This document shows positions 1 through 8,781 of a stretch of 64,000 bases of DNA, in pieces. How positions within the stretch are numbered: the stretch's first letter is position 1; each line of letters opens with the position of its first letter. Under the pieces are notes generated by a model. That model saw only the letters and a list, made by a program, of their open reading frames with translations. It made no database searches and was not told the origin of the DNA. The DNA is from Pseudoroseicyclus_A sp041714655 (GTDB lineage: Bacteria > Pseudomonadota > Alphaproteobacteria > Rhodobacterales > Rhodobacteraceae). The DNA is taken from NCBI RefSeq assembly GCF_041714655.1, contig NZ_CP168219.1:2604001-2668000 (forward strand). Direction: 5' to 3'. The position numbers and the translations under genes are program-made.

Positions 1-177
1 AGAAGATTCATCGCAAGTCACCATAGCCGCCGTTCATTCGTCCCGCGGCGACGGTTTCTTTGAGCTTAAGGACCGACCCGCAGACGCGCGGCGACCACGA
101 TCGATGACCTTGATCCGAAGCGCTATTGCTCCCAGCTTCAAGCCGGCATTCGATGGCAGGCGAAGAGGGCCGGTAAG
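1..177. other. Window edge, no gene recognised
   Basis: This stretch lies downstream of the protease gene and runs to the window boundary. All frames are broken by stops within about 60 codons, and no RNA gene or strong hairpin is visible. It may be the end of the accessory segment or part of a longer gap outside the window. Confidence 0.4.
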
Positions 178-2649
178 TCAAACTTGCACGACCGTCTGAG
201 CCGCTACCAAGGCATCGATCGCGACCTGAACCTCCGCATATAGCTCAGTGTCCAGGTCTTCAGCATCTATTTCCACGATCAACGAATAGCGAACGGAGGG
301 TAGACCCCCAGCCAATATTTTTTTCGACTTCCACCATCCGGTAACCGGGTGAACGGCCAAGAGATTACGTCGCGCGAGATCTGACGCCTTGCACTTCAGT
401 TGATCAATATGAAGCGATCCGACATGGCGTCGATTGCTGCCGTAGTCCCAAAGATCTTCCTCGTCGCTTGCGGGACCATCCGGTTTCTCTGCCGCCTTGC
501 TGATCCGAGCCAAGAATTGGGCTTCACCCTCGTCAGCACGATTGAGTTGGAACCGCAGATTATGTGAAGCGTAACGATACCGTACGCCGCGCGACGCTTC
601 TGACGGGTTCGGGGCAATAAAGCTGCTGAGAGCCACACGTAATGTCACATCGGCACTCCCGAGCGCGCGCAAAGCCTCGACGGGCCATGGCAGGGCGAAG
701 AGCTTCAGCTCATTGTGTACGTCGCCGCCTGTCTTTTCTGAGATCCCATATGGGGTAATCGTGTCTTCCACGATGAGGGTCAGCGCGTTTGACGCACTGC
801 GGCGAGCGCGAGCCATGTCGGGAACACCAAACCCATATCTCTGGAAGAGCGGCGTGTAATGCCCCTTGTTCGCCTGCGCCGGCAGATGTGCTCGCATCTG
901 CTGCGTCCATCGTGCCGAGGACACATAGAGACCGCGAACCGTCTCGGGCCAAAGCGTCGGATAATCCGACCAGAGCTCGGTCACATCTTTGGCCGCAAGC
1001 GCCGTCGCGGCGCTGGTGTCGGAGGTGAACGTGAAGGATCGAACCGGAAAATTATGATGTGTCGAAAGGAGAGACAGCCATCCGTGCCGCATCGGTGGCG
1101 GCATGGCACTTAGCGCCCAGTTCCCGCCCTCGAGGACAACATCCGGCTTGTTGGGCCAATGGGAGGACCACGACGCGGTTCGCGACGCCGGCGAAAGATC
1201 TCCGAACGGTGCGAGAGCTTCCGCCGGTTCGCCGTCTGGCAGAACGGTCTTCTCGGTATAGGCGCCGACAGACAGCGCGTTCCAAGCCTGGGCCGGCGAC
1301 TCGATCTCGTTGTCCTCGTGATCGCATCGATCAAGATAGCTTCCTGCGCCAAAGGTGAAGTTGTCAGTATTCCCCGCCGAAACTAGCACCAGACGCCGCT
1401 GTCGGATCTCTCCTGACACGCCAGCCGCCAGCTGATCGACCTCCGTCGACCAGGAGGTCGGCGCGCCGTCATGCGGCGTGTCCTCACCGGTCGTCGTCGT
1501 CATTGTGAAAGTACGGCGGCGGGGGCCGACCAGCTCGACCGCATTTATCGCATGTCTTGTCACCGCGCCGAGGAGATGATGCGGGTTCACTCCTGCATCA
1601 GGCAGCAGCTTCACGGATTCCAGACGGTTCACGACTGAAACCGGGTTCGCCTGGTGCAGTTTAGGCGTCAGATCGCCAAAGAGCGCCAGGCCCCCCATCT
1701 CCGTGCCATGGCCCTTCACGTCCTCCAATCCCCAGGCCGGGTTGGCGGTATGTCTATCGCCCGGACTGAGCGCGGGCTGAAGGAGAGGATGCGCCCGACT
1801 GACGCCGGTATCCATAAGCGTAACGTAGCCAGGATCGGGATTGTCGGTATAGGTCGTCCGGCCCGCGAGCTCGTCGACCCACTGCGCCTGTTCGGCCACC
1901 GGCAAGCCGTCGAAGAAATCTGCGGTGATGGTCGGAGCGGCAAGGGCGCGCACGCCACCGAGTCGGCGGACGGCTTGGGCGAGCTGATTGCGATCGGCCT
2001 GCACGACCACGACGGTATCTTCGGGAAACTCCAGCCGATCCGCTCCCACCGTGACGCCATAGTTGGGCGCGGCCGCGACGAAGACTTCGGTCATTTGAGG
2101 CTCGAGCCAAACCTCCCAGACGGTCGCAATATCCGCCGCAGGAAATTTGCCTGCCGGGCTGCGCCAGAGGGCACGCAAGCCCGCTTCCGTGATGGCTGCG
2201 ACGCTCTGCACCAGATCCGCATTCTTCGGACGGCCCGGGATGATTTCACCATCCTTTTCCCGTTCGGCTGTGTCCTCCGTCCGAAACTGCTCGACCTTCT
2301 TACGCAGGTTCTCGACACCCTTGGCTGTCGCAAAGACCGTCGCAAGCTCCTGGCCACCTCCGGGATCAGGGACCTCGGCGACACGAAGGAGCGTCAGGCC
2401 ACTAGCGTCGAGGCTGTCCTTTTTCAGGCGCTCGTCGACACGCGAGCGTACTTCCAGATAGACGCCGGGAAGCTCAGCAGCTGGAATATCCGGCAGCGCA
2501 TCGATGGACTGGAGCAGCGCTTGCGCGTGTGCGGCCCGATTGGGGACATCACTTGGTCCTTTGGGCCCGCCCCCGCCCTTTGCCCTGAACGGGCGCGGCT
2601 GTCCGAGATTGCGAAGGTGGAAGTGTCGAAGGTCTCGTGCCATTTTCAT
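178..2649 (-). CDS. Subtilisin-like S8 family serine protease, partner of AAA+ ATPase
   Basis: A predicted intracellular subtilase of 823 residues; no signal peptide is seen. The catalytic triad can be read: Asp280 in LMDTGVSRAHP, His314 in KGHGTEMGG and Ser546 in SDTSAATALAA, with the oxyanion Asn427 in LVSAGN. The Gly that usually precedes Thr-Ser is Asp here. About 270 residues precede the catalytic domain, including a basic, Gly-rich start (PFRAKGGGG) typical of this large subtilase group, and about 200 follow it. The start overlaps the ATPase gene by 101 nt. ATG at 2643, two codons in, sits about 9 nt behind AGGGA and is the likelier start. Close pairing with an AAA+ ATPase suggests ATP-dependent control of proteolysis. 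Such pairs occur in accessory and defence-like regions, but this one's substrate and role are unknown. Confidence 0.85.
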   Translation of the reverse strand: MKMARDLRHFHLRNLGQPRPFRAKGGGGPKGPSDVPNRAAHAQALLQSIDALPDIPAAELPGVYLEVRSRVDERLKKDSLDASGLTLLRVAEVPDPGGGQELATVFATAKGVENLRKKVEQFRTEDTAEREKDGEIIPGRPKNADLVQSVAAITEAGLRALWRSPAGKFPAADIATVWEVWLEPQMTEVFVAAAPNYGVTVGADRLEFPEDTVVVVQADRNQLAQAVRRLGGVRALAAPTITADFFDGLPVAEQAQWVDELAGRTTYTDNPDPGYVTLMDTGVSRAHPLLQPALSPGDRHTANPAWGLEDVKGHGTEMGGLALFGDLTPKLHQANPVSVVNRLESVKLLPDAGVNPHHLLGAVTRHAINAVELVGPRRRTFTMTTTTGEDTPHDGAPTSWSTEVDQLAAGVSGEIRQRRLVLVSAGNTDNFTFGAGSYLDRCDHEDNEIESPAQAWNALSVGAYTEKTVLPDGEPAEALAPFGDLSPASRTASWSSHWPNKPDVVLEGGNWALSAMPPPMRHGWLSLLSTHHNFPVRSFTFTSDTSAATALAAKDVTELWSDYPTLWPETVRGLYVSSARWTQQMRAHLPAQANKGHYTPLFQRYGFGVPDMARARRSASNALTLIVEDTITPYGISEKTGGDVHNELKLFALPWPVEALRALGSADVTLRVALSSFIAPNPSEASRGVRYRYASHNLRFQLNRADEGEAQFLARISKAAEKPDGPASDEEDLWDYGSNRRHVGSLHIDQLKCKASDLARRNLLAVHPVTGWWKSKKILAGGLPSVRYSLIVEIDAEDLDTELYAEVQVAIDALVAAQTVVQV

Positions 2650-3631
2650 CGGTCCCTAGTTCTTGGAGCGACCGTCGGCGTTCGAGGGCATCAAGCAGAT
2701 CCTGTGTCGCAATCTTGTCGATGTCGTTCAGCACAGCACGTCGGGCGGCATCTTCCGCCGCCGCCACTACATCGGCCGTCGATAGGCCCGTGGCCGCATC
2801 CGTCACCCGCTTCCATCCCATCCGAGCCAGCGAGAATCCGATCAGGCGGCGTTCGAGCGCCTGCCGGATGGCCGGGCCATCGGGCATTACATAAGGCAAC
2901 ACGAGGTCGAAGCGGCGCAGCACCGCGCGGTCAAGGATTCCCGGCAGGTTTGTGGTGGCGATAACGATGGAAGGCCCGGTATCCTCATCCAAGAACTGCA
3001 GGAATGAGTTTAGAACCCGCCGGGCCTCGCCGACATCGTTATCACCGCCCCGGGCAGCGGCCAAAGCGTCGATTTCGTCGAAGAGATAGATACCGCGCGT
3101 CGTCTTGACGGCATCGAAGATCATCTTCAGCTTCTGCGCGGTTTCGCCCATGAACTTCGTGATCAGCCCATGCAGCATGACCGAGAACAGGGGGTACTGC
3201 AGCTCGCCGGCGAGTGCTGACGCACTCAGGGTCTTGCCGGTTCCGGGAGGGCCGGAGAGGAGAACGCGCCGTCGTGGCTTGAGTCCTTTTGCCTCGAGCT
3301 TTTCGCGCATGCGCGTCTCAACGACGAGATGCGCGAGCTCGCTCTCGATCCTGTCCGGCAAGATGACATCGACCAGACGCTCGGTCGGATAGGACGCGGC
3401 AAGGAACCCTGCCAGATCGCCGCGCGGTTTTGCGATAGGGGTGATTGCAGGGGTCCGCTTCGCCGGTGGTCTTTGCCCCGCTTCGGCCCATTGTCGCAAC
3501 TGTTCCGCCAGCCGGGTGTGCCCCTTCTGCTCTTCGGCCGCAGAAAGTTGCATCGCCAGATCGTAAAAACGATCGGCGTCTCCTTCCGCGTGGCTCTTGA
3601 TGAGGCCGATGAGTTGTTGGGCGGATGCCAA
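2549..3631 (-). CDS. AAA+ ATPase partnered with S8 protease
   Basis: A 360-residue single-domain AAA+ protein. It shows Walker A GPPGTGKT (127-134), Walker B YLFDEIDA (182-189), sensor-1 ATTN (225-228) and an arginine-finger RRFD (239-242), as in FtsH/Vps4-like ATPases. The N-terminal 70 residues (IKSHAEGDADRFYDLAMQLS) form a small helical domain that may bind the partner. The C-terminal tail is basic and Pro-rich and is encoded in the stretch shared with the protease start. The start appears to be TTG at 3631, because the next Met (residue 27) would remove the helical domain. The gene lies directly upstream of and overlapping the protease, so the two are probably translated together. It may unfold or present a substrate, or gate the protease; this is inference. 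Confidence 0.85.
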   Translation of the reverse strand: MASAQQLIGLIKSHAEGDADRFYDLAMQLSAAEEQKGHTRLAEQLRQWAEAGQRPPAKRTPAITPIAKPRGDLAGFLAASYPTERLVDVILPDRIESELAHLVVETRMREKLEAKGLKPRRRVLLSGPPGTGKTLSASALAGELQYPLFSVMLHGLITKFMGETAQKLKMIFDAVKTTRGIYLFDEIDALAAARGGDNDVGEARRVLNSFLQFLDEDTGPSIVIATTNLPGILDRAVLRRFDLVLPYVMPDGPAIRQALERRLIGFSLARMGWKRVTDAATGLSTADVVAAAEDAARRAVLNDIDKIATQDLLDALERRRSLQELGTDENGTRPSTLPPSQSRTAAPVQGKGRGRAQRTK

Positions 3632-4345
3632 GGTCTAACTACTCACAATGAAAATTTTTCGCCCTGATGACTTCATTCCTTAAGACCAAAACGTCTCCCC
3701 CTCCAGAAAATTCCCGAAGGCCGCGCCTCAAGTGCGTCGGAAGGAACACACGCTTCAGCCACTCCTGCTTGATAGTTAGGTTTCCAACTGAGTTGCGACC
3801 AGGTGGGCTGTACATGCCTGCTTCCCAGTACTGTGGCCAACGACCATTTGCCACTCTGCCGCGACGTTTGCAGCCAGTGCAGGGAACGTCCGCTCTCCGC
3901 CGTTTCTAGACGCTCGTAGGTGCCGCAGCGAAGGACCGCTCTCCTCCTTTCACGTTCCTTCGACTGAGCAAGGTTCCAGAGCTGAGAGGCCGTTCGTCAT
4001 AGTCGCCTCCATGCCGGCGGCGAACAGCCGCAACGATCACAGAGCGAGCCGCCGCCGCACCAAAGTGTCCCGCACTACAGCTCTGCGGGACACTTTGGCC
4101 AAGGAATGAACGCGATTTGCGCGACGTCCTATTCCAGGGTCGCCCACCACTCCCCCCCTTTTGTCGGCAGACTTCAGTGAGCTGGTGTCCCGCAGCCGCG
4201 GAACGCGGGCGCCGGGAAAGCCGCGCAAACCACTTGCGCACAGGCCGTTCCCGCACAAGCGGTCCGCTCGGCGCCCCGGCTGCAACGGATCAAGACCCGC
4301 CCCTAGGCCGCCCCGCAGGTCACCGAGTTGCCCGCGTGGCCACGA
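3632..4345. other. 0.7-kb gap with degenerate repeats, no convincing gene
   Basis: No recognisable gene. A 71-codon minus-strand frame (3639-3854) ends 7 nt before the ATPase start and could be a leader peptide or remnant, but it matches nothing I recognise. Two related stretches near 3884-3902 (GAACGTCCGCTCTCCGCC) and 3929-3946 (GAAGGACCGCTCTCCTCC) look like degenerate copies of one another. A long perfect inverted repeat lies at 4060-4098. The gap probably marks the boundary between an acquired segment and the sugar module. Confidence 0.45.
4060..4098. repeat. 15-bp perfect inverted repeat with 9-nt spacer
   Basis: CCAAAGTGTCCCGCA at 4060-4074 is matched exactly in inverse orientation at 4084-4098. 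The core GTGTCCCGCA recurs at 4185-4194 in the orientation of the left arm. The arrangement resembles abutting terminal repeats of lost insertion elements, or a bidirectional hairpin terminator without a T-run. No transposase is present nearby. Confidence 0.6.
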
Positions 4346-5383
4346 TCACCCGCCCTGGCCCGTTCTCGGCGACACCCCATCGGCGCCGAATTCCCTCAGC
4401 AGGCAGGGAACATAAGACACCTCGCCGGCCGGAGCCTCCTCGCCGACCATGCCGAGGACGCGGGAGAGCATGGCTTCGACGTCCTGTTCCACCATGCCGA
4501 CATTGCCGGGCAGGTAGCCGCCGAACGGGTCCCAGTCGAAGCAGCCGTAGCGGACGAGGTCCATCGCGGGGCCGAGCTCGCCGAGCCAGCGGACGACGCC
4601 TTCGAGGGCGATCGTGGAATTCACGAAGAGACCCGTGGGTCCGGTCGGCCGGAAACCCGACAAGGCGGCGGCGGCCTTGTCGGCCGAATAGCCGGTGGCG
4701 AGGACATGGGCCTCCGGCACCTCGATCCCCCGCGCCCGGTGCTCCTCCAGGAAGCCCTCGAGCCGGCGGGCAGAGTTGTGGTCCGACAGGCGGCCGCCCA
4801 CGAACCGCAGGGCGCCCGACGTGCCGAATTCGGCGGCGCAGCGGTCGAGGATCAGGGCCGTCAGCACGCGCGCGCCGGCCCGGTTGTCCGATACGACCGA
4901 CGGCGCGGCCGTGCCGGGCAGATCGAGGTTGAGCGACTGCACCCCCGCCGCCGAGCAGAAGGCGCTGATGCGATCGGGGTCGGTCGCCCCGGTGGAGATC
5001 ACGCAATCGGCCTGCCAGGAGACGAGCTCCTTGGCCGCCTCGAATTCGAGCTCCGGGTCACGCTGGGTGCAGGTGACGACGGGAAACAGGCCGCGGGCGC
5101 GCGCCATCTCCTCGAAGCGCTCGGCGATCTGGCCGAAGTAGCGGTTGTCGTATTTGGGGACGATCATGCCAATGACGTTGGATTTCTCGCGGCGCAGCAG
5201 ACTGGCCTGCGCATTGACCGCATAGCCCTGCGCCTCGGCCACCTGCGTCACCCGCTCGGCCAGCTTCACGCTGATTCGCCGCTTCTTCCAGGTGCCGTTG
5301 AGGACGGAACTCACCGCACTGGGAGACGCATCGGCGAGCTGCGCGATGTCGTAGATCGTCGTGCGCCGCGGCGTTTTTTTCAT
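4346..5383 (-). CDS. LacI family transcriptional regulator
   Basis: A 345-residue repressor. The N-terminal helix-turn-helix (TIYDIAQLADASPSAVSSVLNG, about 9-30, written here as one block only for location) is followed by the hinge (about 52-64) and a periplasmic-binding-protein-like effector domain (from about 68, NVIGMIVPKYDN). ATG at 5383 is chosen because it starts directly ahead of the DNA-binding domain; an in-frame extension upstream has no family similarity. It is transcribed away from the sugar ABC operon, and three ATCGAT-centred dyads lie between the two start codons. It therefore very probably represses its neighbours and is released by the imported sugar or its phosphate. Confidence 0.92.
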   Translation of the reverse strand: MKKTPRRTTIYDIAQLADASPSAVSSVLNGTWKKRRISVKLAERVTQVAEAQGYAVNAQASLLRREKSNVIGMIVPKYDNRYFGQIAERFEEMARARGLFPVVTCTQRDPELEFEAAKELVSWQADCVISTGATDPDRISAFCSAAGVQSLNLDLPGTAAPSVVSDNRAGARVLTALILDRCAAEFGTSGALRFVGGRLSDHNSARRLEGFLEEHRARGIEVPEAHVLATGYSADKAAAALSGFRPTGPTGLFVNSTIALEGVVRWLGELGPAMDLVRYGCFDWDPFGGYLPGNVGMVEQDVEAMLSRVLGMVGEEAPAGEVSYVPCLLREFGADGVSPRTGQGG

Positions 5384-5445
5384 GTCCCGTCCGTTCCTTG
5401 AGCGGTGCTTCCTCGCCCGGCACCGCAAACCATCTTGACCACGTT

Positions 5446-5503
5446 CCATCGATGGAGCAAAGATGCGCAATCGATTGTGCAAAAAAGCGCATCGATTGCG
5501 CAC
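5446..5503. promoter_or_regulatory. Candidate LacI-family operator cluster
   Basis: Three ATCGAT-centred dyads lie between the divergent regulator and the sugar-binding-protein gene: CCATCGATGG (5446-5455), TGCGCAATCGATTGTGCA (5464-5481, one mismatch) and GCGCATCGATTGCGC (5487-5501). LacI-family operators are typically palindromes with a central CG, which fits all three. The spacing of the last two (21 bp centre to centre) would put bound dimers on the same DNA face. Assignment to this regulator is inferred from position. Confidence 0.7.
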
Positions 5504-5622
5504 GAGGAGGTGCGCAGGGAGGACACGCTCTGGCGGCATCCAGGCTGGCCTATCGGCCGGGGCCTGCCGCGCCCCCTCCCTGTGGTCTGCCCCGGCGCCC
5601 AACAGTGGAGGAGAGACACCTT

Positions 5623-6654
5623 ATGACTTCCCGATCCCTCGCAGCCGCCACGCTGCTGGCGACCCTGCTCGGCTCTGCCGCGACCGCGCAGACGGTCGCC
5701 TTCCTGATGCCCGACCAGGCCTCTACCCGTTACGAAGAGCACGACTGGCCCGGCTTCGAGGCCGCCATGGGCGAGCTCTGCCCGGACTGCACGCTGATCT
5801 ACCAGAACGGCAATGCGGACGTCGCGCTCCAGCAGCAGCAGTTCAACTCTGTCATCGCCCAGGGCGCCGAGGTGGTCGTGCTCGACCCCGTCGACAGCGC
5901 CGCCGCCGCCGCGCTGGTCGAGATCGCGCACAGCCAGGGCGTGAAGGTCATCGCCTACGACCGGCCGATCCCCGACAGCCCGGCCGACTTCTACGTCTCC
6001 TTCGACAACGAAGGCATCGGCTATGCCATTGCGCAGAGCCTCGTCGAGCACCTGCAGGCCGAGGGCGTGCCCGAAGGTGCCGGCGTGCTGCAGATCAACG
6101 GCTCGCCCACCGACGCGGCCGCGGGCCTGATCCGCGACGGCATCGACCGGGCGCTCGACGCCTCCCCCTACGAGACGCTGAGCGAATTCGACACGCCCGA
6201 CTGGGCCCCGCCGCGGGCGCAGGAATGGACGGCCGGCCAGATCACCCGCTTCGGCAGCGACATCATGGGCATCGTCGCGGCCAATGACGGCACCGGCGGC
6301 GGCGCCATCGCGGCGCTGAAGGCAGCGGGCACCGATCCGCTGCCGCCCGTCACCGGCAACGACGCCACGATCGCGGCGCTGCAGCTCATCATCGCGGGCG
6401 ACCAGTACAACACGATCTCCAAGCCGTCCGAGATCGTGGCCGCCGCGGCTGCCGAGGTCGCCGTGCAACTCCTCAACGGCGAGACCCCCGAGGCCTCGAC
6501 GACGCTCTACGACACGCCCAGCCAGCTCTTCGTGCCGGCGGTCGTGACGCAGGAGAACATCAAGGCCGAGATCTTCGACGCGGGCATCCAGACCGCCGCC
6601 GAGGTCTGCACCGCCGAATATGCGGAGGCCTGCGCCGAGCTCGGAATCGAGTAA
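5623..6654 (+). CDS. Sugar ABC transporter substrate-binding protein (XylF-like)
   Basis: A 343-residue periplasmic binding protein of the pentose/ribose type (peripla_BP_4 fold). A Sec signal peptide covers residues 1-22 (cut after SAATA before Gln). Typical blocks follow: VAFLMPDQ, then FNSVIAQGAEVVVLDPVDS, AYDRPI, and an ANDGTGGGAIAALKA segment. ATG at 5623 is preceded by GGAGGAGAG about 10 nt upstream. It opens a transporter-plus-catabolism operon and should capture the same compound the SDR and kinase process, probably a pentitol or pentulose. Substrate assignment is inferred from the downstream enzymes, not from binding residues. Confidence 0.9.
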   Translation: MTSRSLAAATLLATLLGSAATAQTVAFLMPDQASTRYEEHDWPGFEAAMGELCPDCTLIYQNGNADVALQQQQFNSVIAQGAEVVVLDPVDSAAAAALVEIAHSQGVKVIAYDRPIPDSPADFYVSFDNEGIGYAIAQSLVEHLQAEGVPEGAGVLQINGSPTDAAAGLIRDGIDRALDASPYETLSEFDTPDWAPPRAQEWTAGQITRFGSDIMGIVAANDGTGGGAIAALKAAGTDPLPPVTGNDATIAALQLIIAGDQYNTISKPSEIVAAAAAEVAVQLLNGETPEASTTLYDTPSQLFVPAVVTQENIKAEIFDAGIQTAAEVCTAEYAEACAELGIE

Positions 6655-6728
6655 GGTCAGGTCAGGCGGGCGCGGCGCACCTCCCGGCGCCGCGCCCGGA
6701 ATTCAAAGGGGGCCGCAGGAGGACACCC

Positions 6729-7526
6729 ATGACCACATCGCAACGGCCGGGCGAGCTGCTGCTCCGCCTGCGCGGCGTGACCAAGCAGTTCGGCGCCGTG
6801 ACCGCGCTCGAGAACATCGAGCTCGACATCCACGCGGGCGAGGTCGTCGCCCTTGTCGGCGACAACGGCGCGGGCAAGTCCACGCTGGTGAAGGTGCTGG
6901 CCGGCGTGCATCAGCCGACGGCGGGTCAGATCGAGTTCCTCGGCAAGCCGGTCACGCTCGACAGCCCCGGCAAGGCCCTGGAGATGGGCATCGCGACCGT
7001 GTTCCAGGATCTCGCGCTCTGCGAGAATCTCGACGTGGTCGCCAATCTCTTCCTCGGGCACGAGATGAACCCCTGGGCGCTCGACGAGGTGCAGATGGAG
7101 GTCCGCGCCTGGACGCTCCTGCGCGAGCTCGCCGCCCGCATCCCGTCCGTCCGCGAGCCCATTGCCTCGCTCTCCGGCGGGCAGCGGCAGACCGTCGCCA
7201 TCGCGCGGTCGCTGCTGCTGGATCCCAAGATCATCATGCTGGACGAGCCGACTGCCGCGCTCGGCGTCGCGCAGACCGCGGAGGTGCTGAACCTCATCGA
7301 GCGCGTCCGCGACCGGGGGCACGGCGTGATCCTCATCTCCCACAACATGGAGGACGTGCGCGCCGTGGCCGACAGGATCGTCGTGCTGCGCCTCGGACAG
7401 AACAACGGCGTCTTCACGGCCGAGACCTCCCATGAGGAGCTGGTCGCCGCCATCACCGGGGCGAACGAGAATTCCGTCTCGCGCCGCGCCGCCCGCAAAT
7501 CCGAACCGACCGAGGTGGTCCAATGA
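6729..7526 (+). CDS. Sugar ABC transporter ATP-binding protein
   Basis: A 265-residue ATPase for the adjacent sugar importer. It has Walker A GDNGAGKST (44-52), Q-loop VFQD (91-94), signature LSGGQRQ (148-154), Walker B IIMLDEPTAAL (168-178) and an H-loop SHN. It carries one nucleotide-binding domain, unlike the duplicated RbsA/XylG/AraG proteins, so it is expected to act as a homodimer, as FrcA-type ATPases do. It overlaps the permease gene by 4 nt (ATGA), implying translational coupling. Confidence 0.92.
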   Translation: MTTSQRPGELLLRLRGVTKQFGAVTALENIELDIHAGEVVALVGDNGAGKSTLVKVLAGVHQPTAGQIEFLGKPVTLDSPGKALEMGIATVFQDLALCENLDVVANLFLGHEMNPWALDEVQMEVRAWTLLRELAARIPSVREPIASLSGGQRQTVAIARSLLLDPKIIMLDEPTAALGVAQTAEVLNLIERVRDRGHGVILISHNMEDVRAVADRIVVLRLGQNNGVFTAETSHEELVAAITGANENSVSRRAARKSEPTEVVQ

Positions 7527-8770
7527 GCCCGTCCGACGCCAACCAGCCCCGCCTCGACCGCGCCGATACGCGCGTCCGCCATGATGCCGGCCTGGCAGGT
7601 GCGGTGCGGGCCTTCATCGACCGGGTGCGCTCCGGCGACCTGGGGATGCTCCCGGTCTTCGTCGGGCTCCTGCTGATCTCCATCGTGTTCAGCACGCTGA
7701 ACCCGGTCTTTCTCGCCCCCAACAACCTCGTGAACCTGCTGTTCGATGCCGCGGCGGTGGGCTTCATCGCCCTCGGCGTGGTCTGCGTGCTGCTTCTGGG
7801 CGAGATCGACCTCTCGATCGGCTCCATGTCCGGCCTCGCCTCCGCCATCACCGGGGTGCTCTGGGTCGGCGTGGGCCTGCCGCTGCCGCTGGTGATCCTC
7901 GCCGTCATCGCAACCGGCGCCATCGTCGGCCTCATTTACGGCGTCCTGCGCAACCAGTTCGAGATGCCGAGTTTCGTCGCCACGCTGGCGGGGCTGCTCG
8001 CGCTCCTCGGCCTGCAGCTCTACCTTCTGGGACCGACCGGCTCGATCAACATGCCGTTCACCTCCTCGCTAGTGCGGTTCGGGCAGATCCTCATCATGCC
8101 GATGTGGCTGTCCTATCTCGTGGCTCTCCTGCCGGGCGCGCTGATCCTGTGGAGCGCGCGCCGCACCAATGCACAGCGCGAGGCCGCGAACCTCTCTTCC
8201 GGCGGCATGAGCGTGCCGCTGGCAAAGGCGCTGATCCTGACGGCGGCGCTGCTCTTCGCGGTCTATTACCTCGAGCTCGGCCGGGGCGTGCCGTGGATGT
8301 TCGGCGTCTTCGTCGCCTTCGTGGCCGGGCTGGACTACGCCCTGACCCGCACGAAATGGGGCCGGTCGATCTTCGCCGTCGGCGGCAATGCCGAGGCGGC
8401 GCGCCGCTCGGGCATCAACGTCCGCCGGATCCGCCTGTCCGCCTTCGTGGTCTGCTCCTCCTTCGCGGCCCTGGGCGGCATCTTCGCTGCCGCCCGGCTC
8501 GCCTCTGCCAGCCAGCAGGCCGGCACGGGGGACGTGAACCTGAATGCCATCGCCGCGGCGGTGATCGGGGGGACCTCTCTCTTCGGCGGGCGCGGCTCGG
8601 CCTGGTCGGCGCTTCTGGGGGTGCTCGTCATCATGGCGATCTCCAACGGCCTGACCCTGCTCAACCTGTCGTCGTCGCTGCGCTACATGATCACCGGCGC
8701 AGTTCTGGCCATCGCGGTGATCGTCGACAGCCTCGCCCGGCGCTCCCGCGCCAGCCACGGCCGCGCCTGA
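7523..8770 (+). CDS. Sugar ABC transporter permease (XylH/RbsC family)
   Basis: A 415-residue polytopic inner-membrane permease with about ten hydrophobic segments. It contains the family block LLLGEIDLSIGSMSGL and the C-terminal RRSGINVRRIRLSAFV / AAVIGGTSLFGGRGS coupling region of BPD_transp_2 permeases. The N-terminal 30 residues are hydrophilic and cytoplasmic. It overlaps the ATPase gene, and the SDR gene follows after 11 nt, so transport and catabolism are one operon. Confidence 0.92.
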   Translation: MSPSDANQPRLDRADTRVRHDAGLAGAVRAFIDRVRSGDLGMLPVFVGLLLISIVFSTLNPVFLAPNNLVNLLFDAAAVGFIALGVVCVLLLGEIDLSIGSMSGLASAITGVLWVGVGLPLPLVILAVIATGAIVGLIYGVLRNQFEMPSFVATLAGLLALLGLQLYLLGPTGSINMPFTSSLVRFGQILIMPMWLSYLVALLPGALILWSARRTNAQREAANLSSGGMSVPLAKALILTAALLFAVYYLELGRGVPWMFGVFVAFVAGLDYALTRTKWGRSIFAVGGNAEAARRSGINVRRIRLSAFVVCSSFAALGGIFAAARLASASQQAGTGDVNLNAIAAAVIGGTSLFGGRGSAWSALLGVLVIMAISNGLTLLNLSSSLRYMITGAVLAIAVIVDSLARRSRASHGRA

Positions 8771-8781
8771 GGAGGGCAATC

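Noticed and set aside
1654..2964. Long plus-strand frame antisense to the protease/ATPase genes
   Set aside because: It lies opposite conserved protease and ATPase motifs and its translation has no domain; a shadow of the real genes.
3639..3854. 71-codon minus-strand frame just upstream of the AAA+ ATPase
   Set aside because: It ends 7 nt before the ATPase start but shows no family similarity, no good ribosome-binding site and an odd composition; kept only as part of the gap description.
3906..4256. 116-codon minus-strand frame in the accessory gap
   Set aside because: Low-complexity basic composition, spans degenerate repeats and the inverted repeat; no recognisable domain.
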